A DNA stretch of 7,406 nt from an uncultured Clostridia bacterium (GTDB lineage Bacteria > Bacillota > Clostridia > Christensenellales > Borkfalkiaceae), in contig CAMWWA010000060.1 of assembly GCA_947177825.1 (NCBI GenBank), positions 1 through 7,406 of the forward strand. The letters are read 5' to 3'. Below the pieces are notes generated by a model, which was not told where the DNA came from, made no database searches, and saw nothing but the letters and a program-made list of their open reading frames with translations. Made by a program: the position numbers and the translations under genes. Numbering within the stretch: the stretch's first letter is position 1; each line of letters begins with the position of its first letter. Positions 1-7,406 of this stretch are shown here, piece after piece.

Positions 1-2
1 CG

Positions 3-806
3 GCGTGCTATCCCGCAAAGCTGATGCACGGTCATATCGAAAGCCTTCTGGACAAGGGCGTGGACTTCATTTTCCTGCCCTGCGAAAGCTACAATCTGGA
101 CGAGCACTGTTCGGTCAACCACTATAACTGCCCCGTCGTCGCGTACTATTCCGAGCTTTTAAAGGCAAATAACGAGCGGTTGACGGACGACAATTTCATT
201 ATGCCCTATCTCGACCTCAATTCCGAAAAGAGCGCGGTTTCCAAGCTGCATACGGCACTTTCGAAATTCGGCGTAAACAAGAGGGCGATTGTCCGCGCGC
301 TTAAAGAGGGCTTCTCGCGGTTGAACGCATATCACGCGGACGTGCGCGAACGCGGAAATTACATAATCAAAAAGGCGCAGGGGGATGGTAAACAGCTCGT
401 CGTGCTGGCGGGCAGACCTTACCACCTCGACAACGAAATCAACCACGGAATAAACAAGCTGCTCACCTCGCTCGGCATCGCGGTACTTTCGGAGGACGCC
501 GTTTTCGACAAGGCGGAAAGAGTCAAGGTAAACGTTCTCAACCAGTGGACGTATCACGCGCGCCTGTACAGAGCGGCGCAGTACTGCTGCGAACACGGCG
601 ATATAAACCTCGTTCAGCTCGTTTCGTTCGGCTGCGGCATAGACGCAATCACCACCGACGAAGTGCGCTCCATAATGGAAAAGAACGGCAAGCTGTACAC
701 GCAAATCAAGATTGACGAAATAAACAACCTCGGCGTTGTAAAAATCAGGCTGAGAAGTATGCTGGCGGCAATTGAGGAAAGCAAACGCAAGAAAGGCGGT
801 AACTGA
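3..806 (+). CDS. C-terminal part of acyl-CoA dehydratase activase-type protein (DUF2229/COG3580-like), 5' end outside window
   Basis: The reading frame is already open at base 3 (Ala-Cys-Tyr-Pro-Ala-Lys-Leu before the first in-window ATG at 24), so this is the 3' end of a longer gene stopping at TGA 804-806. The motifs CYPAK-x-x-HGHI (from base 6), LPCES (Cys at 81), Cys at 108 and 129, LAGRPYH (about 405-425) and SFGCGIDAIT (FGC at 627-635) match the DUF2229/COG3580 region found behind the BadF/BadG-type ATPase domains of large clostridial 'CoA-substrate-specific enzyme activases'. In that family the ATPase part drives low-potential electrons from a [4Fe-4S] cluster into a dehydratase-like partner in the cytoplasm. 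The ATPase domains themselves would lie upstream and are not visible. The stop is 4 bases before the next gene's ATG, so the two are almost certainly co-translated. The substrate is unknown. The family call is firm; the exact chemistry is not. Confidence 0.88.
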   Translation, partial: ACYPAKLMHGHIESLLDKGVDFIFLPCESYNLDEHCSVNHYNCPVVAYYSELLKANNERLTDDNFIMPYLDLNSEKSAVSKLHTALSKFGVNKRAIVRALKEGFSRLNAYHADVRERGNYIIKKAQGDGKQLVVLAGRPYHLDNEINHGINKLLTSLGIAVLSEDAVFDKAERVKVNVLNQWTYHARLYRAAQYCCEHGDINLVQLVSFGCGIDAITTDEVRSIMEKNGKLYTQIKIDEINNLGVVKIRLRSMLAAIEESKRKKGGN

Positions 807-810
807 TTTG

Positions 811-2073
811 ATGGAAGAGATTAAAACCGTCGACTATACCGACGACTATCCCAAGTGGAAGGACGAATATAAAACCACGCACAAGATACTCATTCCCGAT
901 ATGCTCCCGTGGCATTTCGCCATTATCGAGGAGCTGTTAAAGCAGGAAGGCTACGACGTGGAGATACTCAAAAACGACTCGCGCACGGTCATTGACGAGG
1001 GGTTGAAGCACGTTCACAACGACACGTGCTATCCCTGTCTTTGCGTAGTGGGGCAGTATATCGACGCGCTCAAAAGCGGCAAGTACGACCTCGACCATAC
1101 CGCCGTGCTCATCACGCAGTCGGGCGGCGGTTGCAGGGCTTCCAACTACATACCGCTCATCCGCCGTGCGCTCAAAGCCGAGTTCCCCAAAGTGCCCGTT
1201 GTTTCGGTTAACTTTTCGGGACTGGAAAAGGACAGCTCTTTCCCCATGAGCTTAAAGCTTATGCTCAAGCTCGTTTACGCCATTTTCTACGGCGACACGG
1301 TTATGTGGTGCTACAACCAGACCAAGCCGTACGAGGAGGAAGAGGGCGCAAGCGATTTCGTACGCGACCGCGTGGTTAAGGAAATTACGCAGAGCTTCAA
1401 AACCAAGCGTTACAGAAAGTTCAAAAAGATTAACCGTGATATTATTTGCGCATTCGACGCGGTAAAGCGCAGAAAGGAAGAAAAAGTGCGCGTCGGTATA
1501 GTGGGCGAAATCTACGTTAAGTACGCCTACCTCGGCAACAACCAGCTTGAAAAATTCCTGCTGTCCGAGGACTGCGAACCCGTCGTGCCCGCGTTGATGG
1601 ACTTCATTTTGTATTGCATTGTCAACAACATCAACGACGGCTATTTCTACGGCAAAAAGGGCATGTTCTGGCAGGCGAATAAAATTCTGTACAGGATACT
1701 GCACAAAAAGCAGAAAAAGGTTATTTCGTATCTGGATAAGTACAGCAGTTTCGAACCCATTCACGACTTCGAGCATTTAAGAAAGTGTGCGGATAAGGTT
1801 ATAAACCAGGGCGTAAAGATGGGGGAAGGCTGGCTTATCGCGGCGGAAATGGCGGCGCTTGCCGAAACGGGAGTGGGCAACATAGTCTGCGCACAGCCAT
1901 TCGGTTGCCTGCCCAACCACATTGCCGGCAAGGGCGTGGTGCGCACGCTTAAAACCGAGTATCAGGACGAAAACATAGTCGCCGTTGATTACGACCCGTC
2001 GGCAACAAAAGTCAATCAGGAAAACCGCATAAAGCTTATGCTTGCAACGGCAAGGGAAAATCTGAAAAAGTAG
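811..2073 (+). CDS. 2-hydroxyacyl-CoA dehydratase-like iron-sulfur protein (COG3581-like), 420 aa
   Basis: A 420-residue protein if started at ATG 811. It has the cysteine pattern of the COG3581/HgdB-like proteins that follow or are fused to DUF2229 activases: CYPCLC (Cys73, 76, 78), GGGCRASNY (Cys108), VGIVGEIYVKY (228-238) and CAQPFGCLPNH (Cys360, Cys366). Such cysteines ligate iron-sulfur clusters in the 2-hydroxyacyl-CoA dehydratase/benzoyl-CoA reductase superfamily, whose members perform ATP-dependent reductions or dehydrations after electron injection by the activase. There is no signal peptide or membrane segment, so it should be cytoplasmic. Start choice: the frame is open further upstream, and TTG 772 and TTG 808 are possible. 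The purine-rich AAAGGCGG at 792-799 sits 8 bases before TTG 808 and 11 before ATG 811, and the upstream gene's TGA lies at 804-806, so the start is 808 or 811 and coupled to its neighbour. Substrate unknown. It may be the second half of a heteromeric enzyme with the upstream protein. Confidence 0.87.
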   Translation: MEEIKTVDYTDDYPKWKDEYKTTHKILIPDMLPWHFAIIEELLKQEGYDVEILKNDSRTVIDEGLKHVHNDTCYPCLCVVGQYIDALKSGKYDLDHTAVLITQSGGGCRASNYIPLIRRALKAEFPKVPVVSVNFSGLEKDSSFPMSLKLMLKLVYAIFYGDTVMWCYNQTKPYEEEEGASDFVRDRVVKEITQSFKTKRYRKFKKINRDIICAFDAVKRRKEEKVRVGIVGEIYVKYAYLGNNQLEKFLLSEDCEPVVPALMDFILYCIVNNINDGYFYGKKGMFWQANKILYRILHKKQKKVISYLDKYSSFEPIHDFEHLRKCADKVINQGVKMGEGWLIAAEMAALAETGVGNIVCAQPFGCLPNHIAGKGVVRTLKTEYQDENIVAVDYDPSATKVNQENRIKLMLATARENLKK

Positions 2074-2109
2074 AGAATAAAAATTTTTAAATCCAACGGA
2101 GGTATATTT

Positions 2110-2856
2110 ATGGATTTATTGAAAAAAGGTATTGCGGAAGCAATCGGCACGTTCGTACTCGTGTTCTTCGCCTGCGGCGTCGCAGCGCGTACGGACGGCA
2201 GTTTGGTTGCAACCGCGCTCGCATTCGGTTTGGTAATCGTTGCGATGGCTTACTCAATCGGCAGAATTTCAGGCTGCCATATCAACCCCGCGGTTTCGCT
2301 GGGCTGCCTTATTGCAAAGCGTATGACCGTAAAGGAATTTTTGGTCTACGTAGCTGCGCAGATTCTCGGCGGCTTCCTGGGCGGCGTTGCGATTTTCGGC
2401 ATTGCAAAGATGGGCAACGTTAAGCTTTTGGGCAACGCTTGCAACACCGCGCTCGATTACAGCGGCAACCTCAGCAAGATTTCCGCAGGCGGCTATATCG
2501 GCGCATTGCTCCTTGAAATTATTCTTACGCTCGTGTTCGTATACGTTATCCTGAACGTAACAACCGAAAATTCGGGTGCAGGCAAGAAGGCAGGCTTAAT
2601 TATCGGCTTTACGCTTACCCTGGTTCACCTTTTGGGAATCGGCTTCACCGGTACCAGCGTTAACCCTGCAAGAAGCATTGCTACGGCTGTTGCCGACGCA
2701 ATCTTCAACGGCAATACCGACGCACTTGCTCAGGTATGGATATTCATCGTTGCTCCTCTGGCAGGCGCGGCTCTCGCGGCACTTCTTTTCAAGGTTCTTC
2801 ACAAGGAGAAGAAGACTCAGGTTCCCGCAGGCGACGCAGGCGCAGAAAAGGAATAA
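2110..2856 (+). CDS. aqpZ: Aquaporin, AqpZ-like water channel (MIP family)
   Basis: A 248-residue, six-helix membrane protein of the major intrinsic protein family, the normal length for AqpZ-type channels. Both half-helix signatures are present: GCHINPAVSLG (Asn59-Pro-Ala) and GTSVNPARS (Asn185-Pro-Ala). Aligning by eye to E. coli AqpZ, the selectivity filter is Phe39, His173, Thr182 and Arg188, identical to AqpZ (Phe43, His174, Thr183, Arg189). This predicts a water-selective pore rather than a glycerol facilitator. An N-terminal AEAIGTF segment is typical of the family, and the C-terminal tail (from about 231) is short and charged. GGAGG at 2098-2102 lies 7 bases before the ATG. It starts 36 bases after the dehydratase-like gene with no terminator between, so read-through transcription is likely, though a weak promoter of its own cannot be excluded. 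The following hairpin terminates the unit. The symbol is by similarity only. Confidence 0.93.
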   Translation: MDLLKKGIAEAIGTFVLVFFACGVAARTDGSLVATALAFGLVIVAMAYSIGRISGCHINPAVSLGCLIAKRMTVKEFLVYVAAQILGGFLGGVAIFGIAKMGNVKLLGNACNTALDYSGNLSKISAGGYIGALLLEIILTLVFVYVILNVTTENSGAGKKAGLIIGFTLTLVHLLGIGFTGTSVNPARSIATAVADAIFNGNTDALAQVWIFIVAPLAGAALAALLFKVLHKEKKTQVPAGDAGAEKE

Positions 2857-2876
2857 TAAACTATAAAGTAAAAATT

Positions 2877-2907
2877 AAGCCGCGCGGCATAACTGCCGCG
2901 CGGCTTT
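2877..2907. terminator. Bidirectional rho-independent terminator between converging genes
   Basis: Perfect 13-bp stem, AAGCCGCGCGGCA (2877-2889) with TGCCGCGCGGCTT (2894-2906), and a 4-base loop (TAAC). On the + strand it is followed by a short T run (TTT, 2905-2907) after the aquaporin stop. On the - strand it is followed by TAATTTTTAC, a better U tract, after the transketolase stop. The convergent arrangement and the quality of the hairpin make a shared, two-way terminator likely. The - strand direction looks stronger by its T tract. Confidence 0.88.
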
Positions 2908-2935
2908 CATATTGCTTTAAATACTTTGTGTTATC

Positions 2936-4930
2936 TTAATGGCTGTAACGGTCGTTCTTTACGTTTTCTAAGGAAAGCTTTGCCTTTGCCGCAATGTTAT
3001 CCGCGGTAAAGCCGAAGTGCTTGAACAGCTGTTTTGCGGGACCGGAAACGCCGAAGCCTGTCATCGTAACCAGTTCGCCGTAATCGCGGCAGTACTTGTA
3101 CCAGGCAAAGTGGCTTGCCGCCTCAACGCAAACGCGCGCCTTAACGCTCTTGGGAATAACCGAATCCTTATACTGTTCGCTCTGCTTGTCGAAAATCTCC
3201 ATGCAGGGGAGGGATACGACTCTCGCCTTAATCTTTTCCTCCGCAAGAAGGTGCTGAGCAATAACGCACTGCTCAACTTCCGAACCGGTTGCAATAAGCA
3301 GAACGTCGGGCTTGCCCTCGCAGTCGGAAAGCACGTAGCCGCCCTTCAACGCAGCCTCGCCCGAATCGTCGTAGCAGGGCAGGTTCTGTCTTGTTTCCAC
3401 GATAACGGTGGGCTTATCGGAAGTGAATGCGCTTACGAACGCCGCCGCCGTTTCCTTGCCGTCGCAGGGACGGAACACGTTTACGTTGGGTATCGAACGC
3501 ATGGAAATGAGCTGCTCCATCGGCTGGTGCGTAGGACCGTCCTCGCCGACGCCTATGGAGTCGTGCGTCATAACGTAGACGACGGGCAGACTCATAAGTC
3601 CGCTCATTCTGATTGCGGGCTTCATATAGTCGGAGAATGAGAAGAAGGTGGAGCACACCGCCCTGAGTCCGCCGTGCAGCTGAATACCGTTGCAGATGGC
3701 GCTCATTGCGTGTTCGCGGATACCAAAGTGAATGTTGCAGCCCTCTCTATGCTCGGGCGAGAAGTAAGCGCTTCCCTTAATTTCCGTCTTGGTGGAGGGC
3801 GCAAGGTCAGCCGAGCCGCTCATAATGTTAGGCGAAAGCTTTGCAATCGTGTTCAGGATTTTGCCGCCGCAGCTGCGAGTTGCCTCGGGCTGGTTGAAGT
3901 CGTAAAGTCCGGTTATGCTGCTAACGTCAATGTCGACGCCGCTCATAAACTGCTTGTACTGTGCCGCAAGCATGGGGAACTTCTGTTCATAGGTTGCAAA
4001 CAGCGCTTTCCATTCTTCTTCGGCTTTGCACTTTTCCTCTGCAATTGCAAGGCAGTGCTCTTTAACCTCCTTGGGAACCTCGAAGGGTGCCAGCGTCCAG
4101 TGCAGGTTTGCTTTGAGTATTGCAACGTTCTCCACGCCGAGGGGCGCGCCGTGACAATCCGAGCTTCCCGCAAGGGGGGAGCCGTAGCCGATTTCGGTCT
4201 TGCAGATAATGACGGAGGGACGTGTCAAATCGCTCTTCGCGCGTTCGATAGCAGCTTTAAGCACTGCAAGATTGTTCGCGTTGTTCACGCGTATAACCTG
4301 CCAGCCCTGCGCCATAAATCTGGTCGCCGCGTCCTCGTTGAAAGTGTTTTTCATGTTACCTTCAATGGTAACGTCGTTGTTGTCGTATAAAAGTATCAGC
4401 TTGCCCAGCTTCTGCGTGCCGGCAAACGAGCATGCCTCGTAGCCGATGCCCTCTTCAAGGCAACCGTCGCCCGTAAGCACGTAGGTGAAGTGGTCTACGA
4501 CGGGGAAACCGGGTCTGTTGAACAGTGCCGCAAGGTGCTCTTCGGCAACCGCAAAACCCACGGCGTTTGCCAAGCCCTGACCGAGAGGACCGGTGGAGGT
4601 CTCCACACCGTCGGTCTTGCCGTATTCGGGATGACCGGGGGTAATCGAACCGAGCTGACGGAAATTTGCAATATCTTCCGTGGTCACGTTGTAACCGAAG
4701 AGGTGCAAGAGCGAGTAGAGGAGCATGGAACCGTGCCCTGCCGACAGAATAAATCTGTCTCTGTTGTCCCACTTGGGGTTCTTATAGCTGAACGAAAGGA
4801 AATCCGCAAACAGCTCGTAACCGATGGGAGCGGCACCCAGACAAATTCCGGGGTGACCGGACTTTGCCTTTTCTATTGCTTCCGCCGAGAGTACTCTGAT
4901 TGTGTCAACGCTTTTCTGCTGAACTGACAT
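2936..4930 (-). CDS. tkt: Transketolase
   Basis: A 664-residue, full-length transketolase (family norm about 660), the thiamine-diphosphate enzyme that moves two-carbon ketol units between sugar phosphates in the non-oxidative pentose phosphate pathway. Visible signatures in order: SGHPG (His26), AGHGSML (His66), TPGHPE (His100), the ThDP/metal motif GDG (154-156) to NN (184-185), HGAPLG (His260), SADLAPS (373-379), FGIREHAM with the catalytic Glu406, and GEDGPTHQP (His468). The order is ThDP-binding domain, pyrimidine domain (about 350-515) and C-terminal domain (about 530-660). No key residue is missing. It starts at ATG 4930, with AAGGAG (4943-4938) 7 bases upstream. It lies 53 bases downstream of the phosphohexomutase gene on the same strand, so the pair is probably an operon. 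The gap shows no convincing separate promoter. It ends at the shared terminator. Confidence 0.97.
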   Translation of the reverse strand: MSVQQKSVDTIRVLSAEAIEKAKSGHPGICLGAAPIGYELFADFLSFSYKNPKWDNRDRFILSAGHGSMLLYSLLHLFGYNVTTEDIANFRQLGSITPGHPEYGKTDGVETSTGPLGQGLANAVGFAVAEEHLAALFNRPGFPVVDHFTYVLTGDGCLEEGIGYEACSFAGTQKLGKLILLYDNNDVTIEGNMKNTFNEDAATRFMAQGWQVIRVNNANNLAVLKAAIERAKSDLTRPSVIICKTEIGYGSPLAGSSDCHGAPLGVENVAILKANLHWTLAPFEVPKEVKEHCLAIAEEKCKAEEEWKALFATYEQKFPMLAAQYKQFMSGVDIDVSSITGLYDFNQPEATRSCGGKILNTIAKLSPNIMSGSADLAPSTKTEIKGSAYFSPEHREGCNIHFGIREHAMSAICNGIQLHGGLRAVCSTFFSFSDYMKPAIRMSGLMSLPVVYVMTHDSIGVGEDGPTHQPMEQLISMRSIPNVNVFRPCDGKETAAAFVSAFTSDKPTVIVETRQNLPCYDDSGEAALKGGYVLSDCEGKPDVLLIATGSEVEQCVIAQHLLAEEKIKARVVSLPCMEIFDKQSEQYKDSVIPKSVKARVCVEAASHFAWYKYCRDYGELVTMTGFGVSGPAKQLFKHFGFTADNIAAKAKLSLENVKNDRYSH

Positions 4931-4983
4931 ATTTTTTCTCCTTGTATATTATTTAATGTAATTAAGGGCTTTGCCGCCGCAAA

Positions 4984-6504
4984 TTACTTATTGTCCGAAA
5001 TAAATTGCTTTAAGCTTGTGGTGTCGAGGAAGGGGTACTTTTCGAGTATATTGTACAACTGCGCAGCCATCTGCTTGTTGCCGCCAGCCTTCCTGCTTGC
5101 GAAATTTATGGGCATCACGGGGTCGTGAACGCTCATTCTTACAAGCGCCCAGCCGTCTCCGTGATTTTCGGGGAAGTTCATTCTCACGCCCTCGTAATTT
5201 CTCCTCAAAGGCTCGATTTTCTTGTCAAGGTTTGCAAAGAATTTGATTTCCTGCAAAACTCTTTCGCCCTCGCGCTTGAAGTTAACCGAATTTTCGTTGA
5301 ACTTTATGCGCACCTCGTTCTCTTCCACGGGGTGGTCCATAGTGGCGATAAGGTCGCTCAGCTTTTCGCGCTTTGCGGTCTGGTTGGCATGAGCCACCAA
5401 AAGTTTGCATATGAGGTACGCGCCGTCGTCAAGGAAATAATTTTCAAGGAATGCGGCGTGTCCGCTCGTCTCTATAGCAAGGGGGCAGTATTCGCCGATT
5501 TCGTTGCGGCGCTTTGCCTCGTCAATAACGTTTTTATAGCCGCGCTTATATCTGACGTGCTTGCCGCCTATATTTCTTATAAATTCGCTCAGTCCGTCGA
5601 TAGTAACCGAATCGGTAACGATGGTGGCGGGCTTGTCGCCCATAACCGTTACGGCGGTAACCGCAATCAGGTTGTCCCTGTTTATAAGCGTGCCGTTTCC
5701 GTCCACGACAGCCGCCCTGTCAACGTCGGCGTCGAAAATAATTCCCAGCTCCGCGCGGTTTTCGAGAACTGCCTCACGCAACGCGTTTATGGCTTTCGGG
5801 TCCTCGGGGTTGGGTGCGTGCGCAGGGAAATCGCCGTCGGGCTCCACGTTAATGCTGCCGTCGGTAATCGCGCCCAGCTGCTGCAACACGTTCTTTACGA
5901 AGAAGCCGCCCGCGCCGTTGCTCGCGTCCACGATAATTCTCTTGCCGAAGAGGGGTGCGCTCTTGCCCGTGCCCTTTCTAACGACGTCGATAAGCTTTGC
6001 GCTGTACGCGTCCATAAAGCCGGCGTATTCAACGTTTCCCTTCCTGCGGGGCAGACATTCGCCCTTTTCCGCAAGGAACAGGATTTTGTCCACGTCCTCG
6101 CTGCTCAGTCCGCCTTCGGGAGTAAAGAATTTCAGTCCGTTCTTTTCGTAGGAGAGGTGGGACGCTGTTATCATAATCGAAGCGTCGCAGTTAAGGTCGC
6201 TCTCTTTAAGCAAAACGAACATGGAGGGAGTCGTGCTCAGTCCCGTACGAACTACGGTGCAGCCGCTCTCCGTAACGCTCCTTTGCACGGCGGCGTAAAT
6301 CGCTTCCGAGGAAATTCTCGAATCGTTGCCTACGGCAATGCGCAATTCGGTTTTGTCCGTCTTGTCTGCAAGCCACTTCAAAAATGCCTTTGTAATGTCG
6401 TAGATTGCGTCGATTGTCAAGGTTACGTCGTAATCCTCCGTGCGAACCGCAATTCCGCGAACGTCCGTTCCGCTCTTTAAGCTTTTATAAGATTTTTCTT
6501 TCAT
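4984..6504 (-). CDS. Alpha-D-phosphohexomutase (phosphomannomutase/phosphoglucomutase family)
   Basis: A 506-residue cytoplasmic enzyme of the alpha-D-phosphohexomutase superfamily, which moves phosphate between C1 and C6 of a hexose phosphate through a phosphoserine. Motifs in order: SGTDVRGIA (11-19); active-site loop ITASHLSYEKNG with Ser115; metal loop DADVDR (Asp258, 260, 262, Arg263); sugar-recognition loop ETSGH (345-349); phosphate loop RMSVHDP (456-462). Several loops deviate from the usual forms: the active-site loop reads SHL where SHNP is usual, and the phosphate loop lacks the common S-N-T-E-P. This points to a divergent PMM/PGM-like subfamily, so the sugar (mannose, glucose or other) is uncertain. 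Start: ATG 6504 is preferred. An in-frame TTG at 6522 adds six residues but lies upstream of the predicted transcription start. Neither has a strong Shine-Dalgarno. First gene of a likely operon with transketolase. Confidence 0.92.
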   Translation of the reverse strand: MKEKSYKSLKSGTDVRGIAVRTEDYDVTLTIDAIYDITKAFLKWLADKTDKTELRIAVGNDSRISSEAIYAAVQRSVTESGCTVVRTGLSTTPSMFVLLKESDLNCDASIMITASHLSYEKNGLKFFTPEGGLSSEDVDKILFLAEKGECLPRRKGNVEYAGFMDAYSAKLIDVVRKGTGKSAPLFGKRIIVDASNGAGGFFVKNVLQQLGAITDGSINVEPDGDFPAHAPNPEDPKAINALREAVLENRAELGIIFDADVDRAAVVDGNGTLINRDNLIAVTAVTVMGDKPATIVTDSVTIDGLSEFIRNIGGKHVRYKRGYKNVIDEAKRRNEIGEYCPLAIETSGHAAFLENYFLDDGAYLICKLLVAHANQTAKREKLSDLIATMDHPVEENEVRIKFNENSVNFKREGERVLQEIKFFANLDKKIEPLRRNYEGVRMNFPENHGDGWALVRMSVHDPVMPINFASRKAGGNKQMAAQLYNILEKYPFLDTTSLKQFISDNK

Positions 6505-6507
6505 AGC

Positions 6508-6520
6508 GTATACAGTATAC
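6508..6520. promoter_or_regulatory. Palindrome GTATAC-A-GTATAC, candidate operator over the mutase promoter -10
   Basis: A perfect 13-base palindrome with a single central base, made of two copies of the self-complementary GTATAC. It contains the whole predicted -10 (TATACT on the - strand, 6519-6514) of the phosphohexomutase promoter and ends 3 bases before its ATG. Symmetry and placement suggest a repressor site that would block RNA polymerase. The cognate regulator is not in the window and is not identified. It could also be a chance product of an AT-rich -10. Confidence 0.5.
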
Positions 6521-6540
6521 AATATCTCGCCGCTAAATTC

Positions 6541-6542
<2 letters not shown>
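6514..6542 (-). promoter_or_regulatory. Sigma-70 type promoter for the mutase-transketolase operon
   Basis: On the - strand, TTGAAT (6542-6537) is followed after exactly 17 bases by TATACT (6519-6514). These are close matches to the -35 and -10 consensus with ideal spacing. The predicted transcription start is near 6507, only about 3 bases before ATG 6504, so the message would be almost leaderless. This agrees with the lack of a good ribosome binding site there. Inferred from sequence only. Confidence 0.65.

Positions 6543-7406
<864 letters not shown>

Noticed and set aside
159..704. Open frame of 181 codons on the - strand opposite the activase gene
   Set aside because: It shadows a conserved DUF2229 coding region, and no domain can be recognised in the product.
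772..810. Upstream TTG starts (772 and 808) for the dehydratase-like gene
   Set aside because: TTG 772 would overlap the previous gene by 35 bases, and its extra residues do not look conserved. TTG 808 has slightly better spacing to the ribosome site and remains possible, but ATG 811 was kept as the stronger start codon.
2078..2092. AT-rich run between the dehydratase-like gene and the aquaporin as a promoter or terminator
   Set aside because: There is no paired -35/-10 with proper spacing and no GC stem; it is only local A/T richness.
3674..4390. Open frame of 238 codons on the + strand, antisense to transketolase
   Set aside because: It is the complement of well-conserved transketolase sequence, with no recognisable product, promoter or ribosome binding site.
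4970..4983. Small hairpin TTTGC-GGCG-GCAAA right after the mutase stop, as a possible terminator or attenuator
   Set aside because: The stem is only 5 bp and is not followed by a T run on the - strand, so it would not stop transcription into transketolase.
5125..6480. Open frame of 451 codons on the + strand, antisense to the phosphohexomutase
   Set aside because: The mutase on the other strand has clear family motifs through this whole span. The antisense product has no recognisable domain. It stays open because TTA, CTA and TCA codons are rare in the real gene.
6505..6522. TTG 6522 as start of the phosphohexomutase, adding six residues
   Set aside because: It lies upstream of the predicted transcription start (about 6507), its only upstream purine stretch (GGCGAG) is weak, and the family homology starts after ATG 6504.

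Overview
The window looks like chromosomal housekeeping and anaerobic-metabolism DNA from a strictly anaerobic member of the Bacillota, most likely an uncultured Clostridia-type lineage. The evidence is an oxygen-sensitive 2-hydroxyacyl-CoA dehydratase/activase-like gene pair, a prolyl-tRNA synthetase of the archaeal/eukaryotic-like class, AAGGAG/GGAGG-type ribosome binding sites and moderate GC. The placement is inferred from gene families and cannot be pinned to a genus by reading alone. No mobile elements, CRISPR arrays, tRNAs or rRNAs were seen, and no gene-free stretch exceeds about 170 bases.

Left part (1-2856, + strand): the 3' end of a large activase-type gene carrying a DUF2229/COG3580-like region is followed almost at once by a 420-residue COG3581-like dehydratase-type protein. 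Both carry parallel cysteine motifs, so they probably form one ATP-driven iron-sulfur enzyme of unknown substrate. An AqpZ-like water channel follows after a 36-base gap. A perfect 13-bp GC-rich hairpin at 2877-2906 ends this unit and, read on the other strand, also ends the converging transketolase unit.

Middle (2936-6504, - strand): an alpha-D-phosphohexomutase (phosphomannomutase/phosphoglucomutase family) is followed 53 bases downstream by a full-length transketolase. They form a likely two-gene carbohydrate operon that joins hexose-phosphate isomer interconversion to the non-oxidative pentose phosphate pathway.

Right part (6505-7406): a compact divergent promoter region drives the mutase operon leftwards and prolyl-tRNA synthetase (5' two-fifths or so present, running off the end) rightwards. 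The mutase promoter fits sigma-70 well (TTGAAT, 17 bases, TATACT). Its -10 lies inside a GTATAC-A-GTATAC palindrome and its predicted start is only about 3 bases before the ATG, which suggests a near-leaderless, operator-controlled transcript. An inverted repeat places one arm over or beside each of the two -35 regions.

Nothing here is a clear new defence or mobile system. The items most worth a second look are the orphan dehydratase-like pair, with its apparent paralogous two-half architecture, and the regulatory layout of the mutase/proS divergent region.
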